Source: Rhizobiaceae bacterium CPCC 101076
GTDB lineage: Bacteria > Pseudomonadota > Alphaproteobacteria > Rhizobiales > Methylopilaceae
DNA length: 64,000 nucleotides
Assembly (NCBI GenBank): GCA_003347645.1
Contig: QDFX01000009.1
Location: 104,501-168,500, forward strand
Direction: 5' to 3'
Shown piece by piece: positions 26,980 through 35,213 of this stretch (its first letter is position 1; each line of letters starts with the position of its first letter). The translations under genes and the position numbers were made by a program. Below the pieces are notes generated by a model. It had not been told where the DNA came from, did not search any database, and worked only from the letters and a program-made list of their open reading frames with translations.

Positions 26980-28119
26980 ATGCAATGGCCGATCTTCATT
27001 GCCTATACCGCGATCGTCTGGCTGATCTTCGTGAAGCTCCGGCTGCTCCGGCTGACCTTCGCTTGGGCGATGCTGTTCGCGGCGGCCGGGCCGCTCATTT
27101 TCTTCTTCGTTCTGATGGCGATGAATTTCTACCATCCCGGAACGTCAGACGTTCAGGTGCTGCATAGGGTCGTGCAGATCGCGCCCCGCATATCCAAGCC
27201 TGGTCGAGTGTCCGTGGTCGTGGTCGAGGCGAACGCGCCGTTGAAGAAGGGCGACCTGCTGTTCCGCGTCGATCCCAAGCCGTTCCAGTTCGAGGTCAGC
27301 AGGCTCGAGGCCGCGCTCGCGGCATCCGAGCAGAGCGTGCCTGAACTGCAGAGCGCGCTCAATGCGGCCAAAGCTTCGCGGGCGCGGGCACAGGCGCAGC
27401 TCGAACTCGCGCAGATGACCTACGAGCGCCAGTCGGACCTGCTCCGGCAGAAGGTCGTGGCGCAGGCGACGGTCGACAACGCCCAGCGCGATCTCGACGC
27501 TGCCCGCCAGTCCGAAGCTGCGGCGGCCGCCGGAGAGGAGGGCGCGCGGCTGCAGCTTGAATCGACGATAGGCGGCGTCAACACCTCCGTCGCGCAGGTT
27601 CGCCAGCAACTTGCCTCGGCACAGGACGATCTTGCCGAGACCGTGGTCAAAGCGCCTTGCGACGGCTTCGTCTCGAACGTGAACATCCTACCCGGCCAGA
27701 TCGTCAGCGGCGCAGCGGCGGTGATGCCGTTCGTCTGCGATCAGGAGCCGGACGAGCGTGGCAAGGTCATCGCGACATTCGCGCAATCGGCCTTTCTCGG
27801 CGTCCATGCGGGCGACGAGGCCGAGGTGATCTTCAGCATGTATCCGGGACAGGTATTTCCGGCGAAGGTGCTCTATGCGGTCGACATCACGAGCGGCGGC
27901 CAGATCGGCGTCGGAGGGGTGATCCCGACAATCACCGGCCAGACCGCCCCGCCACGCTTCGCGGCGGTTCTGAGGCTGGACGACCCGAACATCCGAATAC
28001 CGGCCGGAGCCCATGGCTCGGGTGCGGTCTATACCGACCGGGTGCCGTTCGCCGCGATGTTCCGCAAAGGCTTGGTTCGGACCGATACGATCGTCAATTA
28101 TCTGGCCTGGGGAACGTGA
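26980..28119 (+). CDS. HlyD-family membrane fusion protein (YibH-like)
   Basis: Periplasmic adaptor, 379 residues, anchored by two N-terminal membrane segments (FIAYTAIVWLIFVKLRLL and WAMLFAAAGPLIFFFVLMAM). A first half-lipoyl (VVQIAPRISKPGRVSVVVVE), a long coiled-coil hairpin (about residues 100-200) and a second half-lipoyl (VVKAPCDGFVSNVNILPGQ) follow, then the beta-barrel part. No cognate ABC or RND pump gene is adjacent, as is usual for YibH-type adaptors. GGGGTG lies upstream of the ATG. It ends the cluster; the next gene converges. Confidence 0.9.
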   Translation: MQWPIFIAYTAIVWLIFVKLRLLRLTFAWAMLFAAAGPLIFFFVLMAMNFYHPGTSDVQVLHRVVQIAPRISKPGRVSVVVVEANAPLKKGDLLFRVDPKPFQFEVSRLEAALAASEQSVPELQSALNAAKASRARAQAQLELAQMTYERQSDLLRQKVVAQATVDNAQRDLDAARQSEAAAAAGEEGARLQLESTIGGVNTSVAQVRQQLASAQDDLAETVVKAPCDGFVSNVNILPGQIVSGAAAVMPFVCDQEPDERGKVIATFAQSAFLGVHAGDEAEVIFSMYPGQVFPAKVLYAVDITSGGQIGVGGVIPTITGQTAPPRFAAVLRLDDPNIRIPAGAHGSGAVYTDRVPFAAMFRKGLVRTDTIVNYLAWGT

Positions 28120-28144
28120 GGAGCGGACCGGCGGCGGCTTCGGC

Positions 28145-28945
28145 TCATTGCGCTGGGACGGGGTCGCCTTCGAGTACGTCGTCCAGCGCTGCCAGGGATG
28201 GAATCGCGATTTCTTCCGGCGGCTTCCCGGGCGCGGCCGCCTGGCCGAATTGAACGACCGCGACCCTTCCGTCCGTGACGTAGCGGTCACCTTCCGCATT
28301 GCGGCTCTCGGTTCCCGCGGGTTCGACGGTCAGGCGATAAACGGCCGACGCCAATCCCAGCTTGATGAAGTCCTTCACCAGGCCGTCGCGTTCGAGATCG
28401 ACGTTCGGCGCTATGCGGTGCGTAACCGCTCCGGTGTAGTGGCTGAAGCCGACGCCCTCGTCGAAACTTGCCGAACCCAACCAGATCGCACGCTCTTCGC
28501 CGGCCGTCTGGTAGACGTTCCAGAAGCGCACATGATGCCGGCTGTCGGCGCTGATGCCCGACGCTTTCTCGAAGGCCAGGTCTTCGCGCCGGTTGTCGTA
28601 GAAGAGATTGCTGACCGGAGCGTCCGGGTCGGCACGATTGAGCAGGACGCTCTCGACGATCCCTATGCTCGACCGCAGCGTAATGGCATTCGCCGGGCTC
28701 CATCCGACATCGTGAAGATTGCGGATGACGTCCGCCTTCGTCCCGATGAGGCCGATATTGATCGGATCGCCGGGGATTCCGTCCGCATTGCGAGTGATGA
28801 ACGGCAGCTCGGCCAGGGCATGACGACGCTCGTAGCGCGCCCACAGATCCGGGAGGATCAGATAGGCGAGCAGACCGTAGCCGATCGCAAGGATCAGCAG
28901 CGTTCGGGTCTTGTGATGCCGAGCCTGTAAAAGCCGGAACGTCAC
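28145..28945 (-). CDS. LssY-C domain protein, membrane-anchored
   Basis: A 266-residue protein with one N-terminal membrane segment (TLLILAIGYGLLAYLILPDLW) and then the LssY C-terminal domain: DPINIGLIGTKADVIRNLHD, RSSIGIVESVLLNRADPDAPVS split by short variable parts, LAFEKASG and SRHHVRFWNV. Domain function is unknown; in Legionella it is fused to a PAP2-type membrane part in a type I secretion locus. GTG at 28945 follows GGGGGC. It converges with the HlyD gene, 25 bases between the stops. Confidence 0.8.
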   Translation of the reverse strand: MTFRLLQARHHKTRTLLILAIGYGLLAYLILPDLWARYERRHALAELPFITRNADGIPGDPINIGLIGTKADVIRNLHDVGWSPANAITLRSSIGIVESVLLNRADPDAPVSNLFYDNRREDLAFEKASGISADSRHHVRFWNVYQTAGEERAIWLGSASFDEGVGFSHYTGAVTHRIAPNVDLERDGLVKDFIKLGLASAVYRLTVEPAGTESRNAEGDRYVTDGRVAVVQFGQAAAPGKPPEEIAIPSLAALDDVLEGDPVPAQ

Positions 28946-28998
28946 CTTCGGCCCCCTGTCGGCGCCGCACGCCGCAGGAGATCTCGTGGTGCCTGGGC

Positions 28999-29199
28999 TC
29001 AGTCCGCCGAAACCATCATCTGTCTGACGGCGCGCCAGCGCCAGAGCTCTTCAAGATTCCGGTAGTAGGAGCTTTCGTCGGAGGTCTTGGCGCCCTCCGC
29101 CAGTTCGGCGAAATGCCGAGCCTGAAGATTGCAGTACTGAGCTTCCTGGATGTGGGTGGCCGCGCCGTCAGCGACAAATGCTGAGCTTTCTGTCTGCAT
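28999..29199 (-). CDS. small hypothetical protein
   Basis: A 66-residue protein, probably soluble and helical, with aromatic-rich centre (EAQYCNLQARHFAELAEGA, SYYRNLEELWRWRAVRQM). No family recognised. The ribosome site is weak (GGGATGA). It resembles short rhizobial proteins with A-x-x-C-x-x-x-A-x-x-F-A-x-L-A helices, but this is a loose likeness. Confidence 0.5.
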   Translation of the reverse strand: MQTESSAFVADGAATHIQEAQYCNLQARHFAELAEGAKTSDESSYYRNLEELWRWRAVRQMMVSAD

Positions 29200-29291
29200 G
29201 TCGGTTCATCCCGCTTGAGAGCCGCATGGTTACTGAAGCATGAAACGCGCCGATATAGGGCACGGAGTGGAAGGACAGGTTGTCGCGGGGG

Positions 29292-30113
29292 TCAGTCCGG
29301 TTCTCCGTTACCGGACAGGATCTGGGCCGTTCCCCGGATCGCGGTTCTGAACGCCTCGTCGAAATTGACGCCCTTGATACCCCAGTGATAGGGCGTGCCG
29401 TTGGTCGACAGCCGCCAGTCGGCAATCCATCCAGCGAGCTCGTCGCTGAAGATCAAACTGCCCGCGAGTGCGATGTCGCCACCGGCCGTTTTCGCGGTGG
29501 CGCCCAGCGCATCGAGCTTGGGATCAAGCAGCGAATTGAAGTCGAGCGAGGATTTCCGCAGCAGGCCGTCGCTCGGGAACCCGATCGGGATGCCGTAGCG
29601 CCTTGCCGCCAGGCCGAACGATTTCCGCTGCAGATCGCCGTAATCGTTCTTGTCCGAAAGCACATAGATCGTGTCGGCGATCTTCACCGCGAGGAAGATG
29701 ATGATCCTCGGGCGCGATGCGCTCCAGGGCTGGCGCCCGAGCGCTTCCAGGGCGCCATCGATCCTGGTCTTGTCGTAGTCGATGGTGATCTCGAACGGGC
29801 GGTCTCGCGTGCCTTGCTCGTCGTGCTTCGGGATATCGGCCATCAGGTCGCGGTAGGAATAGAAGCTCGCCGCTTGTGCGCTATACAGCTGATCAACTCG
29901 TGGGTCGGAGACGAGCCGGGCGTCTCCCGAGACCTTCACCAGAACATCGCGAAAGCCCTGAAGAAGCGCCGGATTTCTGGTTTCCTCCCGCTGGCCCGTC
30001 ACGTTCGCCCAGGCGCGGTAGAGATCGGCCACGGTTTCGTCGGCGTGGCCCGGTAGCGTCGAAAGCAGGAGCGCGGCTGCGAAAGCCGCCGTCCGGATGA
30101 TTGTGCCGGTCAT
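29292..30113 (-). CDS. DUF2066 domain protein, exported
   Basis: A 273-residue protein with a signal peptide (TIIRTAAFAAALLLSTLPGHA) and the DUF2066 region near residues 45-130 (NPALLQGFRDVLVKVSGDARL, YSYRDLMADIPKHDEQG, FEITIDYDKTRID). Likely periplasmic; function unknown. ATG at 30113 is chosen because GGAGG lies seven bases upstream and the signal peptide then begins properly; earlier in-frame starts at 30137 and 30161 lack this. Confidence 0.82.
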   Translation of the reverse strand: MTGTIIRTAAFAAALLLSTLPGHADETVADLYRAWANVTGQREETRNPALLQGFRDVLVKVSGDARLVSDPRVDQLYSAQAASFYSYRDLMADIPKHDEQGTRDRPFEITIDYDKTRIDGALEALGRQPWSASRPRIIIFLAVKIADTIYVLSDKNDYGDLQRKSFGLAARRYGIPIGFPSDGLLRKSSLDFNSLLDPKLDALGATAKTAGGDIALAGSLIFSDELAGWIADWRLSTNGTPYHWGIKGVNFDEAFRTAIRGTAQILSGNGEPD

Positions 30114-30435
30114 GGTCACGCCTCCGTCGGTGAGCATGATCCGAGCCGCGTGGACCGGCAATCCTCGATAGGATGGCCTCGAAACGGACGGGCCGCCACC
30201 TCAGCCACAAGGCGACGGCCCTCGAGCGCGGCTCCGGCTTGCAGGCGGGACGACGGCTCATCGGAAGAAGAGGGCCAGCGTCTCGAACGGGCAATACGTC
30301 ATTCGACCCTCCATCCATCGATGGAAGCTGCACAAAAGCATTCTCGCCGGACCGAATCGGCGGTTGCGGCTGCCGATCTCTCGTCCCATCTCATGATAAG
30401 ACCGCACTCGGCGGATGCGCCGCCCGGATCCGCAA
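30114..30435. other. 322-base divergent spacer between DUF2066 and selO
   Basis: No convincing gene, hairpin terminator or recognisable operator was seen. It must hold the promoters for both divergent genes. The short palindrome ATCCATCGATGGA at 30310-30322 is the only symmetrical element noticed. Confidence 0.45.
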
Positions 30436-31908
30436 ATGACCGTTCATTTTCCATTCGACAATTCCTATTCGCGCCTGCCCGATCGCTTCTTCGTGCGCCA
30501 GATCCCGGCGGTCGTCGCCGCTCCGAAGCTGATCCGGCTCAACCGCGACCTTGCCGTCGAACTCGGCCTCGATCCCGAGCAGCTTTCGACTCCCGAAGGC
30601 ATCGATATTCTAGCCGGCCGGACGATACCTGACGGCGCGGAGCCGATCGCGACCGTGTATGCCGGACATCAGTTCGGAAATTTCGTCCCGCAGCTCGGAG
30701 ACGGACGGGCGATCCTGCTGGGCGAGGTTGTCGGCCAAGACGGGATACGGCGCGATATCCAGCTCAAGGGCTCTGGCCGCACGCCTTTCTCGCGCATGGG
30801 CGACGGACGTTCCGCGCTCGGACCGGTGCTGCGCGAATATGTGGTCAGCGAAGCGATGGCGGCTCTGGGCGTCAGGACGACGCGGTCCCTCGCGGCCGTG
30901 TCGACCGGCGAGACGGTGGTTCGCGAGATCCCGCTGCCCGGTGCCGTCCTGACACGGGTCGCCTCCAGCCATATCCGTGTCGGTACATTCCAATTTTTTG
31001 CGGCCCGGGGCGATTTCGACGCGGTGCGGCTCCTCGCCGATCATGTCATCGCCCGCCATTATCCCGAAGCCGCGGGGGCGGAACGACCGTATCAGGCGCT
31101 GCTGGAAGCGGTGGTGCGCGCGCAGGCCGATCTCGTCGCGCAGTGGATGCTGATCGGTTTCATCCACGGCGTGATGAACACCGACAACATGTCGATCGCC
31201 GGCGAGACGATCGATTACGGTCCATGCGCTTTCATGGACGAGTACAATCCACAGACCGTCCTCAGCTCGATCGATGCCTATGGCCGCTATGCCTACGGCA
31301 ACCAGCCGAGCATGGCGCACTGGAATCTGGTGCGGCTGGCCGAAACCTTGCTGCCGCTGATGTCGTCCGAGCCCGAGGTCGCGGTCAAACAGGCGGAAGA
31401 AGCGCTCGCGGTATTTGAGACGGTTTTTTCAGACGCTCTGTTCGCCGGACTGTCCCGCAAGCTCGGTCTGTTCGAGGCGCGCGACAACGACAGGGAACTC
31501 GCGCGCGACCTCCTCAACCTGATGAACGACAACGGCGCCGACTTCACATTGGCATTCCGGGCACTGGCGGATGCAGCCGAGGAGAACGAGGCTCCGCTGC
31601 GCAGCCGTTTCGTCGTCCCGGCGGCACTCGATCCATGGCTGCAAAGGTGGCGGCTCCGGCTCGGCGAGGAGAAGCAGTCCGACGCCGAACGGTCGGCCGC
31701 GATGCGGACGGTGAATCCGATGTACATACCGCGCAATCACCGCATCGAGGCGGTGATCCGGGCCGCGATCGACCACGATGACTTCGGGCCGTTCCATGAA
31801 CTCCTGGCCGTGCTTTCGCGTCCCTACGACGATCAGCCGGCATTCGCGCATTACGCGGAGCCGCCCACATCCGAGGAGCGGGTGCTGCAGACCTTCTGCG
31901 GGACCTAG
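30436..31908 (+). CDS. selO: protein adenylyltransferase SelO (YdiU)
   Basis: Pseudokinase-fold enzyme that transfers AMP from ATP to Ser, Thr or Tyr of target proteins, linked to redox homeostasis. The 490-residue protein shows FDNSYSRLPDRFFVRQIP at the start, YAGHQFGNFVPQLGDGRAIL, LKGSGRTPFSRMGDGRSALG and HGVMNTDNMSIAGETIDYGP, all SelO hallmarks including the active-site NTDN and DYGP acids. A Cys close to the C terminus (TFCGT) corresponds to the position of selenocysteine in eukaryotic SelO. ATG at 30436 is preferred because homologues start with MTxHFxFDN; ATG at 30415 is also possible, and neither has a strong ribosome site. Confidence 0.94.
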   Translation: MTVHFPFDNSYSRLPDRFFVRQIPAVVAAPKLIRLNRDLAVELGLDPEQLSTPEGIDILAGRTIPDGAEPIATVYAGHQFGNFVPQLGDGRAILLGEVVGQDGIRRDIQLKGSGRTPFSRMGDGRSALGPVLREYVVSEAMAALGVRTTRSLAAVSTGETVVREIPLPGAVLTRVASSHIRVGTFQFFAARGDFDAVRLLADHVIARHYPEAAGAERPYQALLEAVVRAQADLVAQWMLIGFIHGVMNTDNMSIAGETIDYGPCAFMDEYNPQTVLSSIDAYGRYAYGNQPSMAHWNLVRLAETLLPLMSSEPEVAVKQAEEALAVFETVFSDALFAGLSRKLGLFEARDNDRELARDLLNLMNDNGADFTLAFRALADAAEENEAPLRSRFVVPAALDPWLQRWRLRLGEEKQSDAERSAAMRTVNPMYIPRNHRIEAVIRAAIDHDDFGPFHELLAVLSRPYDDQPAFAHYAEPPTSEERVLQTFCGT

Positions 31909-32882
31909 CGCGTTCCCGGAATGACGATGTCGTCTGCCGGCAACGGTTCGCCTTTCGAATGGCGAACGATGTTCGCAAACCAGTAGTCGACGCCCGGCTC
32001 GATCGTATCGCTCGCATTCGCCGCGTTGTGAGGCGTGAAGACGACATTATCGAGCTTGAGCAGCGGATTGTCTGCGGGCGTCGGTTCTTTCTCGAAGACG
32101 TCGAGACCGGCCCCGCCGATGACTCCGTTGGTCAGGGCCCAAAGAAGGTCGGTCTCGTTGACGATGCCGCCACGCGCCGTGTTGATCAGCAATGCGGTCG
32201 ACTTCATCGCCTCGAGTTCAGGGCGGGCAATGAGATTGCGCGTTTCCGGGGTCAGCGGACAGTGGAGCGAGACGATGTCGGAGCGCTCCAGAATCTCATC
32301 GACCGAGGCGTAGGTGATGCCAAGGGCGAGCTCCTCCGCATCCGGCAGCCGGGTGCGCTTGCTATAGAGAACCTCGCAATCGAAGCCCTTTACCCGTTTG
32401 GCGACGAGCGCGGCGATCGTGCCGTAGCCGATGAGCCCCACCGTCTTCTCCGTCAGCAGGGAGATCTCGGGCCACAGCGCCTGCTTGATCCAGCGGCCGT
32501 CCCTGAGCGCGCTGTCGGCCTTCGGGATGCGGCGAAGGGCGGCGAGCATCAGGCCGACTGCGTGGTCGGCGACCGTCGCGGCATTGCTGCCGGGAATGCG
32601 GAGGACGGCGATGCCGAGCTCGCGGCAGGTCTCCAGCGGCACACCGTCGACACCGACGCCCCAGCGGTGCAGGAGCTTGAGCCTGGCCGCGGCCTGGATA
32701 ACTTCGGACGGAACGGCGAGGCCGAACGCAACGGCGTAATCGGCATCAGCGATGTGGTTCTTGAGGACGCCTGGATCGGTCGAGGGAACGAACGAGAACG
32801 CGAAGCCTGCAGGAACGCGGGCGCTGATCCGCGCGGCGATGTCAGCCGCGAGCGGCTGCAGGAACAGGATTTTCTGGGTCAC
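31905..32882 (-). CDS. D-2-hydroxyacid dehydrogenase (phosphoglycerate dehydrogenase-like)
   Basis: NAD(P)-dependent dehydrogenase of 2-hydroxyacids, about 325 residues. The Rossmann segment TVGLIGYGTIAALVAKRVKG has GxGxxA/G, the catalytic Arg is in LINTARGGIVNE, the Glu in DVFEKEPTP and the His in VFTPHNA. Specificity between glyoxylate, hydroxypyruvate and others cannot be read. The true N terminus is uncertain: GTG at 32882 gives VTQKILFLQPL, the usual beta-strand start, but its ribosome site is weak; the frame stays open further upstream with low-similarity sequence. It converges with selO, overlapping four bases at the stops. Confidence 0.85.
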   Translation of the reverse strand: MTQKILFLQPLAADIAARISARVPAGFAFSFVPSTDPGVLKNHIADADYAVAFGLAVPSEVIQAAARLKLLHRWGVGVDGVPLETCRELGIAVLRIPGSNAATVADHAVGLMLAALRRIPKADSALRDGRWIKQALWPEISLLTEKTVGLIGYGTIAALVAKRVKGFDCEVLYSKRTRLPDAEELALGITYASVDEILERSDIVSLHCPLTPETRNLIARPELEAMKSTALLINTARGGIVNETDLLWALTNGVIGGAGLDVFEKEPTPADNPLLKLDNVVFTPHNAANASDTIEPGVDYWFANIVRHSKGEPLPADDIVIPGTR

Positions 32883-32889
32883 GATTGGA

Positions 32890-33219
32890 TCATTCGGGAA
32901 GCGGATCTGGAGAGCTGCGATCGATATGACCGAGATCGCGCCACGGAGCCAGGCGGTCGCGGACGCGCTGCTTGAGCGTCTTGGCATCGGGGAAGCCGCC
33001 GTCGACCTTTCGATCCCAGATCACCTCCTCGTCATAGGCGATCTGGAACATGCCGCCGGTCCGGGGAACGAGCGAAACCTCGCCGAGATCGGGGCCGAAG
33101 GTCGACAGGAGCTCCTGCGCCATCCAGGCGGCGCGGAGCAGCCATTGGCACTGATAGCAGTAATAGATCGTGATTTTGGGCGGTGCGGCAGGATGTTGCG
33201 GGATGGGGGTGTCAGTCAT
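32890..33219 (-). CDS. SelT/SelW/SelH-family (Rdx) thioredoxin-fold protein
   Basis: A 109-residue protein with the redox motif CYQC (YYCYQCQWLLRAAWMAQELL) directly after the first strand, and the later family stretch TGGMFQIAYDEEVIWDRKVDG. This is the bacterial Cys version of the selenoprotein W/T group. ATG at 33219 is chosen with GGAAGA upstream; a longer frame up to 33291 is unlikely. It is eight bases from the dehydrogenase gene and probably cotranscribed; near SelO, which is also a redox-linked selenoprotein homologue. Target unknown. Confidence 0.85.
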   Translation of the reverse strand: MTDTPIPQHPAAPPKITIYYCYQCQWLLRAAWMAQELLSTFGPDLGEVSLVPRTGGMFQIAYDEEVIWDRKVDGGFPDAKTLKQRVRDRLAPWRDLGHIDRSSPDPLPE

Positions 33220-33339
33220 CAAATTCGGTCTTCCATCTTGACCACTTCGGCCGGCTCTCATACCTCGACCGCCGGGCGCTTCTTGCGCCAACCATTCCTA
33301 CTGGCCGGATCGGGCCGTAACAAACGATTGGGAACAACG

Positions 33340-33681
33340 ATGAGCGCAGCAGTGAAGGCGAAGTACGCCGGCGACAAGGCACCCGTGGTCCAGTTTCTCA
33401 AGACGCTGGACGGACTGATCCACGAAGGCAAGTTTCGTGAGGCGGCGGAGAGCTTCAAGAAGTTCGAAGAAGACAATCGTGATTCCGATTTCATGGTCGA
33501 GGAAGCTATTCCTTTCCGGGTCCAGAATTACCTGTCGCATACGATTGGCGCGACCGCGTTCGTGAAGTATACGCTGCGTCATTCGACCTGGGCGGTGGAA
33601 TTGACCCGCGCTTTCCACGATCCGGAGAAATTCGATACGTTCGTCAAGAACGCCGCGGCCGAGGTCAAGAAGCTCGCCTGA
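33340..33681 (+). CDS. conserved-looking hypothetical protein, 113 residues
   Basis: Soluble, mostly helical protein (VVQFLKTLDGLIHEGKFREA, FKKFEEDNRDSDFMVEEAIP, HTIGATAFVKYTLRHSTWAV). No signal peptide, membrane segment or known motif. ATG at 33340 follows GGGAAC. A clear terminator at 33731 closes the gene. The family was not recognised. Confidence 0.7.
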   Translation: MSAAVKAKYAGDKAPVVQFLKTLDGLIHEGKFREAAESFKKFEEDNRDSDFMVEEAIPFRVQNYLSHTIGATAFVKYTLRHSTWAVELTRAFHDPEKFDTFVKNAAAEVKKLA

Positions 33682-33730
33682 TGTGAACCGGCATGTGCAC
33701 GGATGTGCACTGTCGGGCATGTTGAGAACC

Positions 33731-33756
33731 AAAAGGGCCGCGTGAGCGGCCCTTTT
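33731..33756. terminator. bidirectional rho-independent terminator
   Basis: AAAAGGGCCGC (33731-33741) pairs perfectly with GCGGCCCTTTT (33746-33756) around GTGA. A-run on one side and T-run on the other (followed by CGTTTTTG) serve both the gene ending at 33681 and the convergent MBL gene ending at 33765. Confidence 0.92.
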
Positions 33757-33764
33757 CGTTTTTG

Positions 33765-34703
33765 TCAGATCGACTGGCTCCAGGGCTCGGCGACATAGCC
33801 GTAGGCGCCGCCGATCCGGACGATCCTGCCGACGCCCGGGAATGGCAGATGCGCGCCGGTGATCGCGAGCTTGTCTGTCGCGGCTTGGTCGAGCACCTTC
33901 TTGCGCGTCTCGACCGCCATCGCCGGATCGACGTCGTACGCGATCGAGCGCGAGGGTTCGGGAATCTGCAGCGCCGCATTGTGCGCGATGTCGCCCCAGA
34001 TCAGGAGCTGCGCGCCGCCGGAGGCGATGCGGAACATCGTATGGCCGGGCGTATGGCCGGGCGCCGGCTCGGCGGTGACGCCGGAAACGACCTCGCCGGT
34101 GCGGAAGGTCTGGATCCGGCCCGCGCCCCTGTAGGGCTTCAGCTTGGTCTCGATCAGCTTGAACTGGCCTTTCATCCCCTCCGGCGCCTTGGCGAGGTTC
34201 TCGGCGCTCGACCAGAAGGCGAGCTCGGCCTCGGCGACGCGGACGACCGCGTTCGGGAAGACGGCCTGACCGCCCGCGGTGAGGCCCGAGCAATGGTCGC
34301 CGTGGAGATGGGTCAAGACGACGATGTCGACCTGGTCGAGCGCATAGCCGGCGGCGAGCAGGTTGGACGACAGCTTGCCGAGCGAGTCCGTCAGCCCCGA
34401 GCCACCTGAATCGATCAGGATCAGCCGGTCGCCGGTATTGATCAGCCAGCCATTGACCGAGGTCTTCACGGTGTCGGCGCCGAGCACCGACTGTGCCGAC
34501 GGATCGCCGGTGAAGAGCTTGGTGCCGAGCGGGATGAAGCCGTCGGCGAGAATTGTGACTTCGGAAGAGCCGACCGTCAGCCGGTAATAGCCGGGCGCCT
34601 GGACGCCGAGCTTCGGAGCCCTGGCGAGGGCAGGGAGCGAAAAGGTCGATGCCAGCGCGCCGCCAAGCGCGCCGAAAGTGAGGGAACGCCGGGTGATGAG
34701 CAT
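33765..34703 (-). CDS. MBL-fold metallohydrolase with Tat signal
   Basis: A 312-residue metallo-beta-lactamase-fold hydrolase. The N terminus carries a twin-arginine signal (ITRRSLTFGALGGALASTFS), so the folded protein is exported. The zinc motif is LTHLHGDHCSG (about residue 129), further ligands are His in PAPGHTPGHTMF (about 216) and Asp in IWGDIAH (about 235). Family members include quorum-quenching lactonases and general hydrolases; substrate not evident. ATG at 34703 places the RR motif at residues 5-6; longer frames would bury the signal. Confidence 0.88.
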   Translation of the reverse strand: MLITRRSLTFGALGGALASTFSLPALARAPKLGVQAPGYYRLTVGSSEVTILADGFIPLGTKLFTGDPSAQSVLGADTVKTSVNGWLINTGDRLILIDSGGSGLTDSLGKLSSNLLAAGYALDQVDIVVLTHLHGDHCSGLTAGGQAVFPNAVVRVAEAELAFWSSAENLAKAPEGMKGQFKLIETKLKPYRGAGRIQTFRTGEVVSGVTAEPAPGHTPGHTMFRIASGGAQLLIWGDIAHNAALQIPEPSRSIAYDVDPAMAVETRKKVLDQAATDKLAITGAHLPFPGVGRIVRIGGAYGYVAEPWSQSI

Positions 34704-34792
34704 GCTTGATCTCGCCGCATCGTGGATAGGCGGGGTTCTACATCGGCTCAGGGTCAGGTGTAAGCAAGACAAGGTTGCGGATTTTTGACCGC

Positions 34793-35161
34793 TCAATCCA
34801 CGAGAGACGCCGCGAAGGCGCTCGCGACCCGTGCGGCGAGGTCGGCCAGCACGCGTTCCGGCTCGGCCAGGATGACGGCGACCGGATAGCGCGCGACCTC
34901 GAAGCCCAGGCGCTCGAAATAGGCGCGGCGGTCGCGGTCCTGCAGCCGGTCGACATGGGTCGGGGCGATCTCGATGATCAGCATCGGATCATGGCTGAGG
35001 AATTCGGCGGTGAACGGTCCGATCGGCACCTGACGGCGGAATTCCAGTCCGTCCATGCTTTCCTCGGAGAGCAGGGCCCAGAGTTTGCGCTCGGCGTCGG
35101 TCGGCTCCCGGCGCGCCATGCGGGCGCCGAACAGCGAGACGGGGCGGTTCACATCGACCAT
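34793..35161 (-). CDS. DUF559 (very-short-patch-like endonuclease fold) protein
   Basis: A 122-residue protein with DUF559 layout: RREPTDAERKLWALL at the N terminus, FRRQVPIGPFTAEFLSHDPM, LIIEIAPTHVDRLQDRDRRA and LGFEVARY. In active members the sequences are usually VDF and IEIDG-QH; here these read AEF and IEIAPTH, so the first acid is Glu instead of Asp and the second loop is altered. It may be inactive or use other ligands. Role unknown; such genes are scattered singly in alphaproteobacteria. Confidence 0.8.
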   Translation of the reverse strand: MVDVNRPVSLFGARMARREPTDAERKLWALLSEESMDGLEFRRQVPIGPFTAEFLSHDPMLIIEIAPTHVDRLQDRDRRAYFERLGFEVARYPVAVILAEPERVLADLAARVASAFAASLVD

Positions 35162-35213
35162 CTGGCCTCCGATGAGGCCCGGTCCGGCGATGAGCCGGAC
35201 CGGGCGCTCGGTG

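Noticed and set aside
32752-33339. Upstream extension of the 113-residue hypothetical protein to a 309-codon frame
   Set aside because: The extension is antisense to the SelT/W-like and dehydrogenase genes; the ATG at 33340 has its own ribosome site.
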